NCBI GenBank assembly: GCA_964571145.1
Contig: CAZNAP010000116.1
Location: 1-7,300 of the forward strand
Length of the DNA stretch: 7,300 nucleotides
Source of the DNA: Suilimivivens sp964571145
GTDB taxonomy: Bacteria > Bacillota > Clostridia > Lachnospirales > Lachnospiraceae
Direction: 5' to 3'
How positions within the stretch are numbered: position 1 is the stretch's first letter; every line of letters begins with the position of its first letter. A model generated the notes under the pieces. That model searched no databases and was not told where the DNA came from. It was given only the letters and a program-made list of their open reading frames with translations. The position numbers and the translations under genes were made by a program. Of this stretch, positions 1 to 4,658 are shown one piece after another.

Positions 1-134
1 CCTGCTGCATCATCTGCTGCACGGTTAATCTTGTAACCTGAAGATAACTTCTCTGTTGATTTAGCCTGAGATGCTGTTGTTACGCCTAACATTCTGTTAG
101 AGTTCATTGCTGTAAGATTGTGTTGTACTACCAT
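1..134 (-). CDS. hag: Flagellin, N-terminal fragment (runs off the left edge)
   Basis: Major filament subunit, exported by the flagellar type III apparatus. Only 44 codons are present. The translation starts MVVQHNLTAMNSNRML and reaches KLSSGYKINRAADDAAG, the strongly conserved flagellin N-terminal D0 helix (SSGxxINxAxDDAAG motif). The ATG at 134-132 follows an AAGGAGGA Shine-Dalgarno (148-141) with a 6-nt spacer, so the start is secure. The gene has its own sigma-28-type promoter and a leader of about 140 nt with two CsrA-type hairpins, which implies translational control by the CsrA/FliW pair encoded in the same window. It lies last in the visible cluster, behind its dedicated chaperone gene fliS. 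The TLR5-recognition region and the variable D2/D3 domains lie beyond the edge. Family assignment is near certain; which flagellin paralogue it is cannot be told. Confidence 0.97.
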   Translation of the reverse strand, partial: MVVQHNLTAMNSNRMLGVTTASQAKSTEKLSSGYKINRAADDAA

Positions 135-138
135 ATTT

Positions 139-152
139 ATTCCTCCTTGAAT
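139..152 (-). promoter_or_regulatory. Candidate CsrA site 2: hairpin presenting the flagellin Shine-Dalgarno
   Basis: The sequence TCAAGGAGGA (150-141) fits the CsrA/RsmE consensus [A/U]CANGGANG[U/A] exactly. ATTC (152-149) can pair with GAAT (142-139), leaving the hexaloop AAGGAG closed by C-G. CsrA bound here would cover the ribosome binding site, as at the B. subtilis hag BS2 site. Caveat: any strong SD contains AGGAGG, so part of the match is expected, and the stem is only 4 bp. Confidence 0.6.
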
Positions 153-155
153 TTT

Positions 156-176
156 ACGTCGCATCCTTGCGTACGT
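156..176 (-). promoter_or_regulatory. Candidate CsrA site 1: upstream hairpin in the flagellin leader
   Basis: ACGT (176-173), one bulged A (172), then CGC (171-169) pair with GCG (162-160) and ACGT (159-156). The loop is AAGGAT, which becomes the tetraloop AGGA if the A-U pair closes. The core CAAGGATG matches both CANGGANG and the SELEX-type ACARGGAUG core. Unlike site 2, this GGA has no role in ribosome binding, so the match is informative. Its GGA lies about 20 nt upstream of the one in the SD site, a distance compatible with one CsrA dimer bridging both, as described for B. subtilis hag. Confidence 0.72.
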
Positions 177-281
177 TTGATAGTTTGTCAGTTATTTCTG
201 GGATTCGCGCGCATCCGGTAGATAACTGAAGTTACAAGGGAGAGTAGCCATTGGAGTGGTTACTTCTCTTTCTTGTATAAT

Positions 282-308
282 ATATCGGAGTATTTGTCCA
301 ATACTTTA
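282..308 (-). promoter_or_regulatory. Sigma-28 (SigD/FliA)-type promoter of flagellin, with UP-like tract
   Basis: The -35 element TAAAGTAT begins at 308 (TAAA 308-305) and the -10 element TCCGATAT runs 289-282, with 15 nt between TAAA and TCCGATAT. This fits the motility sigma factor consensus (TAAA, about 15 nt, GCCGATAT), with T in place of the first G. Just upstream, 338-313 is 26 bases of A/T only, spanning roughly -38 to -62 from the inferred start, where an alpha-CTD-binding UP element would sit. This is consistent with very strong late-class transcription. Confidence 0.88.
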
Positions 309-375
309 TACCATAATTAAAAAAATTTAAAATATTTTGGTACTTTATTCCCAAATGCCGTAAATATAATGCTAA

Positions 376-852
376 TCACTTCTTCTTATCCATGAAAAAG
401 GATTCTTGCACTCCTGCATTGCTCATGTTTTGATAGTAACCATATGCTGCTTTGGAGTTCTTCCTGGACTTGCCTAGGTTGCTTCGTTCTTTCTTGAAGC
501 AGCTTTCCACCAGAGCCTTGTTTCGCTCTTCCTGAGCCTGAATAGATACGCTCGTATCGGTAATTTCAGAAATCAACTGTTGCAGTTTCTGGATTTGCTT
601 TGCGTATTTTTGCTTATTTCCAATGAGTTCTTCTTTAACCTTATCATAAAGGTTTTCGAAGCCTTCGTCAAGTACTGTGAGCTCTTTTATGTACAAATCC
701 TTCTCATCTACACCCTGATCAAAGAGTTCCAAATCAACTGGCTCGGTCTTTAGAATTTGTGTCTGTGTCTCATTCACTTCTTGTATGCGGCGCAACACAT
801 CTTTCTTCTTAAGCAGACTGTCTTCCAGGATATTTAAATAGTTTTCGATCAT
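376..852 (-). CDS. Small flagellar chaperone-like protein (FliT/FlgN-like)
   Basis: A 158-residue, highly charged and probably all-helical protein without signal peptide or membrane segment. Its first 100 residues have heptad-like spacing (LNILEDSLLKKKDVLRRI, then YAKQIQKLQQLISEI at 83-97). Residues 100-115 (TSVSIQAQEERNKALV) recall FlgN-type chaperones. It ends in a basic, disordered-looking tail with AYGYYQNMS at 136-143 and SFFMDKKK at 151-158. In related clusters the gene after fliS usually encodes FliT or a FlgN-family protein, bound to FliD or FlgK/FlgL before export; the partner here is inferred from position only. The ATG overlaps the fliS stop as ATGA (852-849), so translation is probably coupled; AGGTGG and GGGAG stretches inside fliS (868-860) can serve as the SD. 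Family assignment is moderate, because these chaperones diverge strongly in sequence. Confidence 0.7.
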   Translation of the reverse strand: MIENYLNILEDSLLKKKDVLRRIQEVNETQTQILKTEPVDLELFDQGVDEKDLYIKELTVLDEGFENLYDKVKEELIGNKQKYAKQIQKLQQLISEITDTSVSIQAQEERNKALVESCFKKERSNLGKSRKNSKAAYGYYQNMSNAGVQESFFMDKKK

Positions 853-1244
853 AAAGTCGCTCCCACCTCATGCGTCTTGTTCATGCGCATAACCTCTTTC
901 CAGGTGTCTCGCAGGGTGCTTAAGTGTCCATGTACCTCCTGCAAAATCTCCACATCCTTTTTTACATTAGCGTAAACCAGACGTTCCTCCAGATAAAGGT
1001 AGATTCTTTCAAAGTCCTCTGCCACCGGATAGCTCATGTCCAAAGTTAACCGAAAATGCTCGATGATTTTTTGTGTTTTCATAATATTTGCATGAGCTTT
1101 TGGAATATCCTTCCGTTCAATTGCCGCAATGGCAATATTGCAGAATTTAATTGCGCCTTCATATAACATTAATGTCAGTTCTGCCGGAGAGGCAGTTAAT
1201 ATTTTGCTGTTGTTATACTGCGCATACGCATTGGGTAATGCCAT
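849..1244 (-). CDS. fliS: Flagellin export chaperone FliS
   Basis: Cytosolic chaperone that binds the C-terminal D0 helix of flagellin, prevents premature polymerisation and delivers it to the export gate. At 131 residues it has the usual family length. Visible signatures are the N-terminal NAYAQYNNSKILTASPAELT followed by LMLYEGAIKF (residues 5-34) and the helical TQKIIEHFRLTLDM (57-70). The ATG at 1244 lies one base after the fliD stop; its AGGAGG SD (1258-1253) is within the last codons of fliD, 8 nt from the start, so the pair is probably translationally coupled. It overlaps the next gene by 4 bases. In B. subtilis FliS also takes part in the FliW/CsrA balance by holding flagellin, which fits its position between fliW-csrA and flagellin. 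Assignment is confident. Confidence 0.96.
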   Translation of the reverse strand: MALPNAYAQYNNSKILTASPAELTLMLYEGAIKFCNIAIAAIERKDIPKAHANIMKTQKIIEHFRLTLDMSYPVAEDFERIYLYLEERLVYANVKKDVEILQEVHGHLSTLRDTWKEVMRMNKTHEVGATL

Positions 1245-1245
1245 A

Positions 1246-3300
1246 TCATGAGCCTCCTAATAAGCCTGTTACCGCGCTGGCATTGGACTGCATTTTAGCA
1301 AGTGCGGTCTCCATAGCGCCGAATTTCTTATACCATTTGCTTTCATAATCTGCAAGCTTTGCTTCTGCTTCTTTGATTTTGGTGGTATAGTCGTCATACT
1401 CCAGCTTCATTTTCTTATCATCATATACTTTATTGATACTACTGTATTCCGAAGTGCTCATGAGTTTCGTCATGTTTTCGGACAGTTTTTGTGATAATTG
1501 GGTAAAGAAGCCAATTACTTTATCCGGGTCAGAATTAATCATAGCCATTAAATCATTAGTTTCATTTTTCACTGCAACATCATCTGCGTCACCATGGATA
1601 TGGTATGCATTTTTCTCGTTTTCTGCTGCATTGAAATAACCCAGTGTCTCGATACCAAAATCATACAGGTACATGGTCTTGCCGCCCACTTCGAAGCCCG
1701 ATGACATAATTTCCTTCATGGTACTTCCTACGGTATTAATTGTTGAGTCTCTGCGAAGCAGGCTATCTTTGATTTTCTTCTCCCACTTCTCAATTTCAGT
1801 CTCAGACATGGTATCCTTTTCTTCATCAGAAAGAGGATCGTAGCCTTTAGAGGATTCTGCATTATAAAGTTTATCAATTTCATTGATTAAGGAACTGTAT
1901 TCTTTGATAAAGTTCTTAATCATGTCATAGATACCGCTGGTATCGTTTTTGGTGGTTAATGTAATTTCTTCGTCTGCTGCAGTGAGAGCATTGCAGGTAA
2001 TTGTTAATCCGTTTACCTTGATTGTATTTTCTGTTCCTGTGTAAACAGCTCCATTTAAAATAATTTCAGAATCTTCGCCTGCCTGTTTGTAGGCACCGGA
2101 GCTTCCTGTTAATCCATCATATCCATTAAAAAGAGTTGTAGCAGTTGCAATCTTGGCATCAATATCATTGGTAGCCATGGTGGTAAGCTCTGCTCCTGCT
2201 TCTCCTGTTTCTGTTAAATAGCCATTTGTTACCAAAGCTTCCAGTTTTCCGTTATTTTCAGTAATAGACGCCTGATTTTTCTCATAGCCGGTAATATAAG
2301 ACAGTTCGCCTTTCAGCTTATCATATTCTGTCTGTTGCTCCGCAGTCAGCTTTCCGTCTTCTGCTGACGCTTTGGCTTCATCCAGTTCTGTAATTCTGGC
2401 ATTGATTTCATCCTTACGAGCGGTTATGCTGGTTTCATTTGCCCAGTCGATTGTGCTGTCCGCATATGCCGTCTGAAAATCTTCGATTAATTTACTCTGT
2501 TTGGTTTGAAGATCAGTATTGGATTTCTCCAGAGCAGTCTTTTCGTCTGTATACTTCTTAAAAAGAGCAGCTACGCTGTCATCGATTATTTTTTGTCTGT
2601 CCTCAGCACTCAGATTTGCATATTTCTCATAAACTGCCTTAGCACTGTCATCATATACTAAAATACCCAGTTTGCTGAGGGCATCTGTTCCGTCACTATT
2701 GGATGCTGTAAGACTAAAATCAAACTTCTCACCGGTTGCAGATGCACCGATGTAAAGTCTTTGTTGGCCTGCATCAAAATTAGCATTGACACCGGCTGTT
2801 TTTAGTTTACTGACCAAAGAACTCATGGTCATATTTTCATCTACAGTAATTTCTGTAGTTTTGCCATTGGAATTAATTGCAAATTTGCTGCCAACTGTTA
2901 TTCCAAGACTCTCAGCTACTTTGCTGCCGGAACTTAATGCCTTGCCATCTTGTCCTGTAAGTGCAGCACCGGTGAGGTAACCTGCCTTAGCAAGTTTATT
3001 GATTTTTAGGCTTTGTACGCTGTCCATAGCTGTGCCGTCAGTGATTACACTAACTGCATTGGGATTGGAAACGGTTGTTGCCTTCTTAGCAAAAGAACCC
3101 TGATATTTCAGGTTGTTTACTGTACCGTTAAATAAATTATAGATTTTGGTGTTAATGTCTTTCCATGCTTCCTGCTTCCAGCCAAGTACTGTTTGTTCAT
3201 CTTTCAAATCATCCACTTTGGTCTGTCTGACAGCAACAAGTTCTTTGATGATGCTTTCTGTATCTAAGCCGGAGTTCATTCCGGTTACTCGCATTGCCAT
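1246..3300 (-). CDS. fliD: Flagellar filament cap protein FliD (HAP2), enlarged
   Basis: Forms the distal cap under which flagellin subunits fold into the filament; in some species also an adhesin. The N-terminal domain is clear: MRVTGMNSGLDTESIIKELV (residues 3-22) and KQEAWKDINTKIYNLFN (42-58). The C-terminal domain spans about 455-675, with IYDMIKNFIKEYSSLINEID (457-476), RRDSTINTVGSTMKEI (516-531), LGYFNAAE near 553-560 and the terminal coiled-coil stretch 625-670. At 684 residues it exceeds common FliDs (about 450-550). The excess lies mostly between LSKLGI (208-213) and GEDSEIILNGAVYTG (408-422), a charged, largely helical or coiled-coil insert. One cysteine (436) is present. The ATG at 3300 has AGGAGGA (3314-3308) ending 7 nt upstream, overlapping the flaG stop; the in-frame ATG two codons later is too far from that SD. 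It is preceded by flaG with a 12-base gap and followed by fliS after one base. Confidence 0.96.
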   Translation of the reverse strand: MAMRVTGMNSGLDTESIIKELVAVRQTKVDDLKDEQTVLGWKQEAWKDINTKIYNLFNGTVNNLKYQGSFAKKATTVSNPNAVSVITDGTAMDSVQSLKINKLAKAGYLTGAALTGQDGKALSSGSKVAESLGITVGSKFAINSNGKTTEITVDENMTMSSLVSKLKTAGVNANFDAGQQRLYIGASATGEKFDFSLTASNSDGTDALSKLGILVYDDSAKAVYEKYANLSAEDRQKIIDDSVAALFKKYTDEKTALEKSNTDLQTKQSKLIEDFQTAYADSTIDWANETSITARKDEINARITELDEAKASAEDGKLTAEQQTEYDKLKGELSYITGYEKNQASITENNGKLEALVTNGYLTETGEAGAELTTMATNDIDAKIATATTLFNGYDGLTGSSGAYKQAGEDSEIILNGAVYTGTENTIKVNGLTITCNALTAADEEITLTTKNDTSGIYDMIKNFIKEYSSLINEIDKLYNAESSKGYDPLSDEEKDTMSETEIEKWEKKIKDSLLRRDSTINTVGSTMKEIMSSGFEVGGKTMYLYDFGIETLGYFNAAENEKNAYHIHGDADDVAVKNETNDLMAMINSDPDKVIGFFTQLSQKLSENMTKLMSTSEYSSINKVYDDKKMKLEYDDYTTKIKEAEAKLADYESKWYKKFGAMETALAKMQSNASAVTGLLGGS

Positions 3301-3312
3301 AATTGGGTCCTC

Positions 3313-3759
3313 CTATCTTCTCTCGTCCACGAGCAGACCAGCCAGTTCCCATGCTTTTGCAATCATGTCTAAAGTCTTCTCCGGAGGAAGTTCCTTGATT
3401 ACTTCCTCGGTTTCTTTGTCAACGATTTTGATGGTTACACGATTGGTTGTTTCGTGAATGCCGAATACTGCTTCGGAATGAGATAAGTTCTTATTGAGCT
3501 TCTCCACTGCCTTCTTAATCTGCTCGTTATTCGCCTGCTGTTGTTCTTTAGCGGCGCTGGCGTCTGAGCCGTTCTGATTGCTGCTTTGATCCTCTTTACG
3601 ATCTGCTTCGGCAACTTTGACTGTGGTAGCGTCATAAACGTTGTTTTGTTCCTGCGCAGCAACTTCCGTGTCTTCTACGCTTTGTTTCTGAGCAGGTCTG
3701 GCCTGCTGTGTATTCTGTGCCTGATACGTCATTGCACTGCTTACTGGTTCTATTGCCAT
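3313..3759 (-). CDS. flaG: FlaG family flagellar protein
   Basis: Small protein of 148 residues whose family influences filament length and often stands directly before fliD, as here. The N-terminal 75 residues are low-complexity, rich in Q, A, N, S and D, and probably disordered. The conserved FlaG domain occupies about 80-148: a helix IKKAVEKLNKNL (81-92), the strand pair AVFGIHETTNRVTIKIVDKETEEVIKELPP in two pieces (97-110 and 111-126), and a C-terminal helix TLDMIAKAWELAGLLVDERR (129-148). The start at 3759 is chosen because GGAGGTGATC (3772-3763), a near-perfect anti-16S match, lies 8 nt upstream. An in-frame TTG at 3807 has no such site and would sit in the leader hairpin. It is the first gene of the flaG-fliD-fliS run, behind its own sigma-28-type promoter. 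Its SD is inside a CsrA-type hairpin. Confidence 0.92.
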   Translation of the reverse strand: MAIEPVSSAMTYQAQNTQQARPAQKQSVEDTEVAAQEQNNVYDATTVKVAEADRKEDQSSNQNGSDASAAKEQQQANNEQIKKAVEKLNKNLSHSEAVFGIHETTNRVTIKIVDKETEEVIKELPPEKTLDMIAKAWELAGLLVDERR

Positions 3760-3763
3760 TTTG

Positions 3764-3779
3764 ATCACCTCCGTGTGAT
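3764..3779 (-). promoter_or_regulatory. Candidate CsrA-binding hairpin on the flaG Shine-Dalgarno
   Basis: ATCAC (3779-3775) pairs perfectly with GTGAT (3768-3764), leaving the hexaloop ACGGAG (3774-3769). The segment ACACGGAGGT (3776-3767) fits the RsmE/CsrA consensus [A/U]CANGGANG[U/A] at every position. The loop and right stem contain the ribosome binding site, so CsrA binding would block flaG initiation, and the hairpin alone would partly mask the SD. The left ATCAC arm is not needed for ribosome binding, so its complementarity is the informative part. No experiment on this site is known to me. Confidence 0.58.
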
Positions 3780-3800
3780 ATAAATAAATTGAATGGTCTA

Positions 3801-3827
3801 AGGCCAATACGCCACGCGGATTAGCCT
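3801..3827 (-). other. Strong hairpin in the flaG leader
   Basis: AGGCTAAT (3827-3820) pairs with ATTGGCCT (3808-3801), with one T-G wobble. After one C/T mismatch, CGC (3818-3816) pairs with GCG (3812-3810) around the loop GTG. The result is 11 pairs in 27 nt. There is no U-run after it (TAGACCATTC follows), so it is not an intrinsic terminator. It lies about 30 nt after the inferred transcription start, in the 5' leader of the flaG operon. A GGA (3829-3827) borders its 5' foot. A role in mRNA stability or as part of a regulated leader is possible but unproven. Confidence 0.55.
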
Positions 3828-3861
3828 CCGAAACTTAGAGTTCCCCTGTCTTCTGATATAT

Positions 3862-3888
3862 ATATCGGAGAAAATAGTTAATTATTTA
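3862..3888 (-). promoter_or_regulatory. Sigma-28-type promoter of the flaG-fliD-fliS operon
   Basis: TAAA at 3888-3885 and TCCGATAT at 3869-3862 are separated by 15 nt, the same spacing as at the flagellin promoter. Both promoters share TATAAA at the -35 side and CTCCGATATA at the -10 side. The expected start site is near 3855, giving a leader of roughly 95 nt before the flaG ATG. The promoter begins about 30 bases after the csrA stop and makes the cap/chaperone genes a late-class unit separable from flgK-csrA. Confidence 0.87.
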
Positions 3889-3919
3889 TAGCAATGCGAA
3901 AAAAACTTATTGTTCATGT

Positions 3920-4138
3920 TTATCCAAGCAAATTCTTCAGAGCTTCCAAGCCTTCCATGTTAACTGATTCCTGGTTAGCCTCTTGAATCTGGATATAAAC
4001 TTCTTTTCTGTATACGGGAATTTCCTTGGGTGCACTAATGCCAAGCTTCACCTGTTCCCCTTTAATATCTAGGATTGTTATTTCTATATTATTGTTAATG
4101 ACCAGGGCTTCATTCTTTTTTCTGGATAACGCTAACAT
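3920..4138 (-). CDS. csrA: Carbon storage/translational regulator CsrA
   Basis: Homodimeric RNA-binding protein that recognises GGA motifs in hairpin loops, typically blocking ribosome access. At 72 residues it is the long Firmicute form (E. coli about 61, B. subtilis 74). Conserved RNA-contact elements are present: MLALSRKKNE at 1-10 (L4, R6), VKLGISAPKEI at 30-40 and VYRKEVY at 42-48 with R44. The C-terminal extension (about 55-72, QESVNMEGLEALKNLLG) corresponds to the part through which FliW binds and allosterically inhibits CsrA in B. subtilis. The start follows the fliW TAA without any gap; AGGTGA (4148-4143) inside fliW is a modest SD, suggesting translational coupling that would keep antagonist and regulator in proportion. 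Likely targets in the window are the flagellin leader and perhaps flaG. The assignment is very secure. Confidence 0.97.
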   Translation of the reverse strand: MLALSRKKNEALVINNNIEITILDIKGEQVKLGISAPKEIPVYRKEVYIQIQEANQESVNMEGLEALKNLLG

Positions 4139-4594
4139 TTATTCACCTGCTTTCTCTGCATTCAGGATATCATAAATAGGAAACTTCACTTCGTATTCGT
4201 CTCCTTCAACAATGACCTGACATGCTTTCTTCTCAGCCGCATTGATTACAATAGGTCCTCTGAGGTTTACTGTCATCTTTTTTAAGTCGCTGGGTACCGT
4301 TACGGTAACCATCACCAACAGTTCATCTGAAACTAATTGTCCGAGAGGTTTTAATAATTCATCATCCACCTGCGGATTATAGTCAGGCTTCACAATCAGT
4401 GGATCCATAACCGGCATTGCAAAGCCGGGTTCCTGTATGGACTGTAGCCAGTGAATAGAACCAATCCCCTTTTCCTCATCATGTACCAGGGCAAAATCGG
4501 TGAGTTCAGGAAAACCGATTATCCCTAAAGGAAAACTTATAATTTTGTCTTCTGCCAATTCAATTTCCCCAAAAACTTTCGTGTTTACTATCAT
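4139..4594 (-). CDS. fliW: Flagellar assembly factor FliW
   Basis: Cytosolic protein that binds either flagellin or CsrA. When flagellin is exported, FliW is freed, inactivates CsrA and permits more flagellin synthesis. Its 151 residues match the family length. Visible signatures are VFGEIELAEDKIISFPLGI (residues 7-25) with GFPE following, IHWLQSIQEPGFAMPVMDP (47-65), and MTVNLRGPIVIN (107-118), the last being the family's characteristic NLRxPIVIN strand. The ATG at 4594 has AAGGAGG (4607-4601) with a 6-nt spacer. A hairpin ends directly at that SD. There is a 64-base gap to flgL with no promoter recognisable, so it is probably cotranscribed with flgK-flgL, and its stop abuts the csrA start. 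The assignment is very secure. Confidence 0.97.
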   Translation of the reverse strand: MIVNTKVFGEIELAEDKIISFPLGIIGFPELTDFALVHDEEKGIGSIHWLQSIQEPGFAMPVMDPLIVKPDYNPQVDDELLKPLGQLVSDELLVMVTVTVPSDLKKMTVNLRGPIVINAAEKKACQVIVEGDEYEVKFPIYDILNAEKAGE

Positions 4595-4607
4595 ACTCTT
4601 CCTCCTT

Positions 4608-4635
4608 GCATATCACAGGTCGACTGCGATACTGC
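4608..4635 (-). other. Hairpin abutting the fliW Shine-Dalgarno
   Basis: GCA (4635-4633), a bulged G, then TATCGCAG (4631-4624) pair with CTGTGATA (4618-4611) and TGC (4610-4608), including one G-U pair, around the loop TCGAC: 11 pairs in 28 nt. The 3' foot is the base before AAGGAGG, so the SD is exposed but flush with the stem. CAAGGAGGA (4608-4600) contains the CsrA core CANGGANGA. No U-run follows, so it is not a terminator. It could set the 5' end of a processed fliW-csrA message or tune its translation; both are inference. Confidence 0.5.
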
Positions 4636-4658
4636 TTCTCTGCGCTCTCGTTGCGACT

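Larger units (their letters stand above)
135..276 (-). other. Flagellin mRNA 5' leader, structured, about 140 nt
   Basis: Inferred untranslated leader between the probable start site (about 276, placed some 6 nt after the -10 element) and the flagellin ATG. Besides the two CsrA-type hairpins listed separately, pairing by eye shows an 8-bp stem TCAGTTAT (229-222) with ATAACTGA (195-188), which encloses a GGAT/ATCC stem (216-213 with 204-201). Near the 5' end, TACAAG (277-272) can pair with CTTGTA (238-233) around a smaller AGTA/TACT plus CCA/TGG stem. I see no ORF. Such a long folded leader is consistent with post-transcriptional control and mRNA stability of an abundant transcript. Folding was not computed. 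Confidence 0.6.

Noticed and set aside
213..219. Third CsrA site at ACCGGAT in the flagellin leader
   Set aside because: It lacks the A before N-GGA (CCGGA instead of ANGGA), and its GGA pairs with ATCC in a stem rather than lying in a loop.
309..342. Intrinsic terminator formed by TACCA/TGGTA around a T-rich stretch
   Set aside because: The stem has few pairs with a mismatch, the T-run lies in the loop rather than after the stem, and the right arm overlaps the flagellin -35 edge.
341..350. Second -35-like TAAAGTA (347-341) upstream of the flagellin promoter
   Set aside because: There is no CCGATAT-like -10 at the right distance; only A/T sequence is found there.
3146..3457. Plus-strand open frame across the flaG-fliD junction
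   Set aside because: It is antisense to both conserved genes and their SD, with no family resemblance.
3435..3662. Minus-strand frame nested in flaG in another frame
   Set aside because: Its low-complexity R/T/Q product is a frame-shifted reading of the flaG linker, and no SD is seen.
3760..3807. Longer flaG reading frame starting at a TTG at 3807
   Set aside because: No SD precedes it, the added residues (ALDHSIYLYHTEVIK) do not resemble FlaG, and the segment overlaps the leader hairpin and the strong SD that serves the ATG at 3759.
3889..3919. Terminator after csrA, suggested by a run of seven T (3905-3899)
   Set aside because: No GC-rich hairpin precedes the T-run; it is more likely part of the A/T-rich promoter surroundings.
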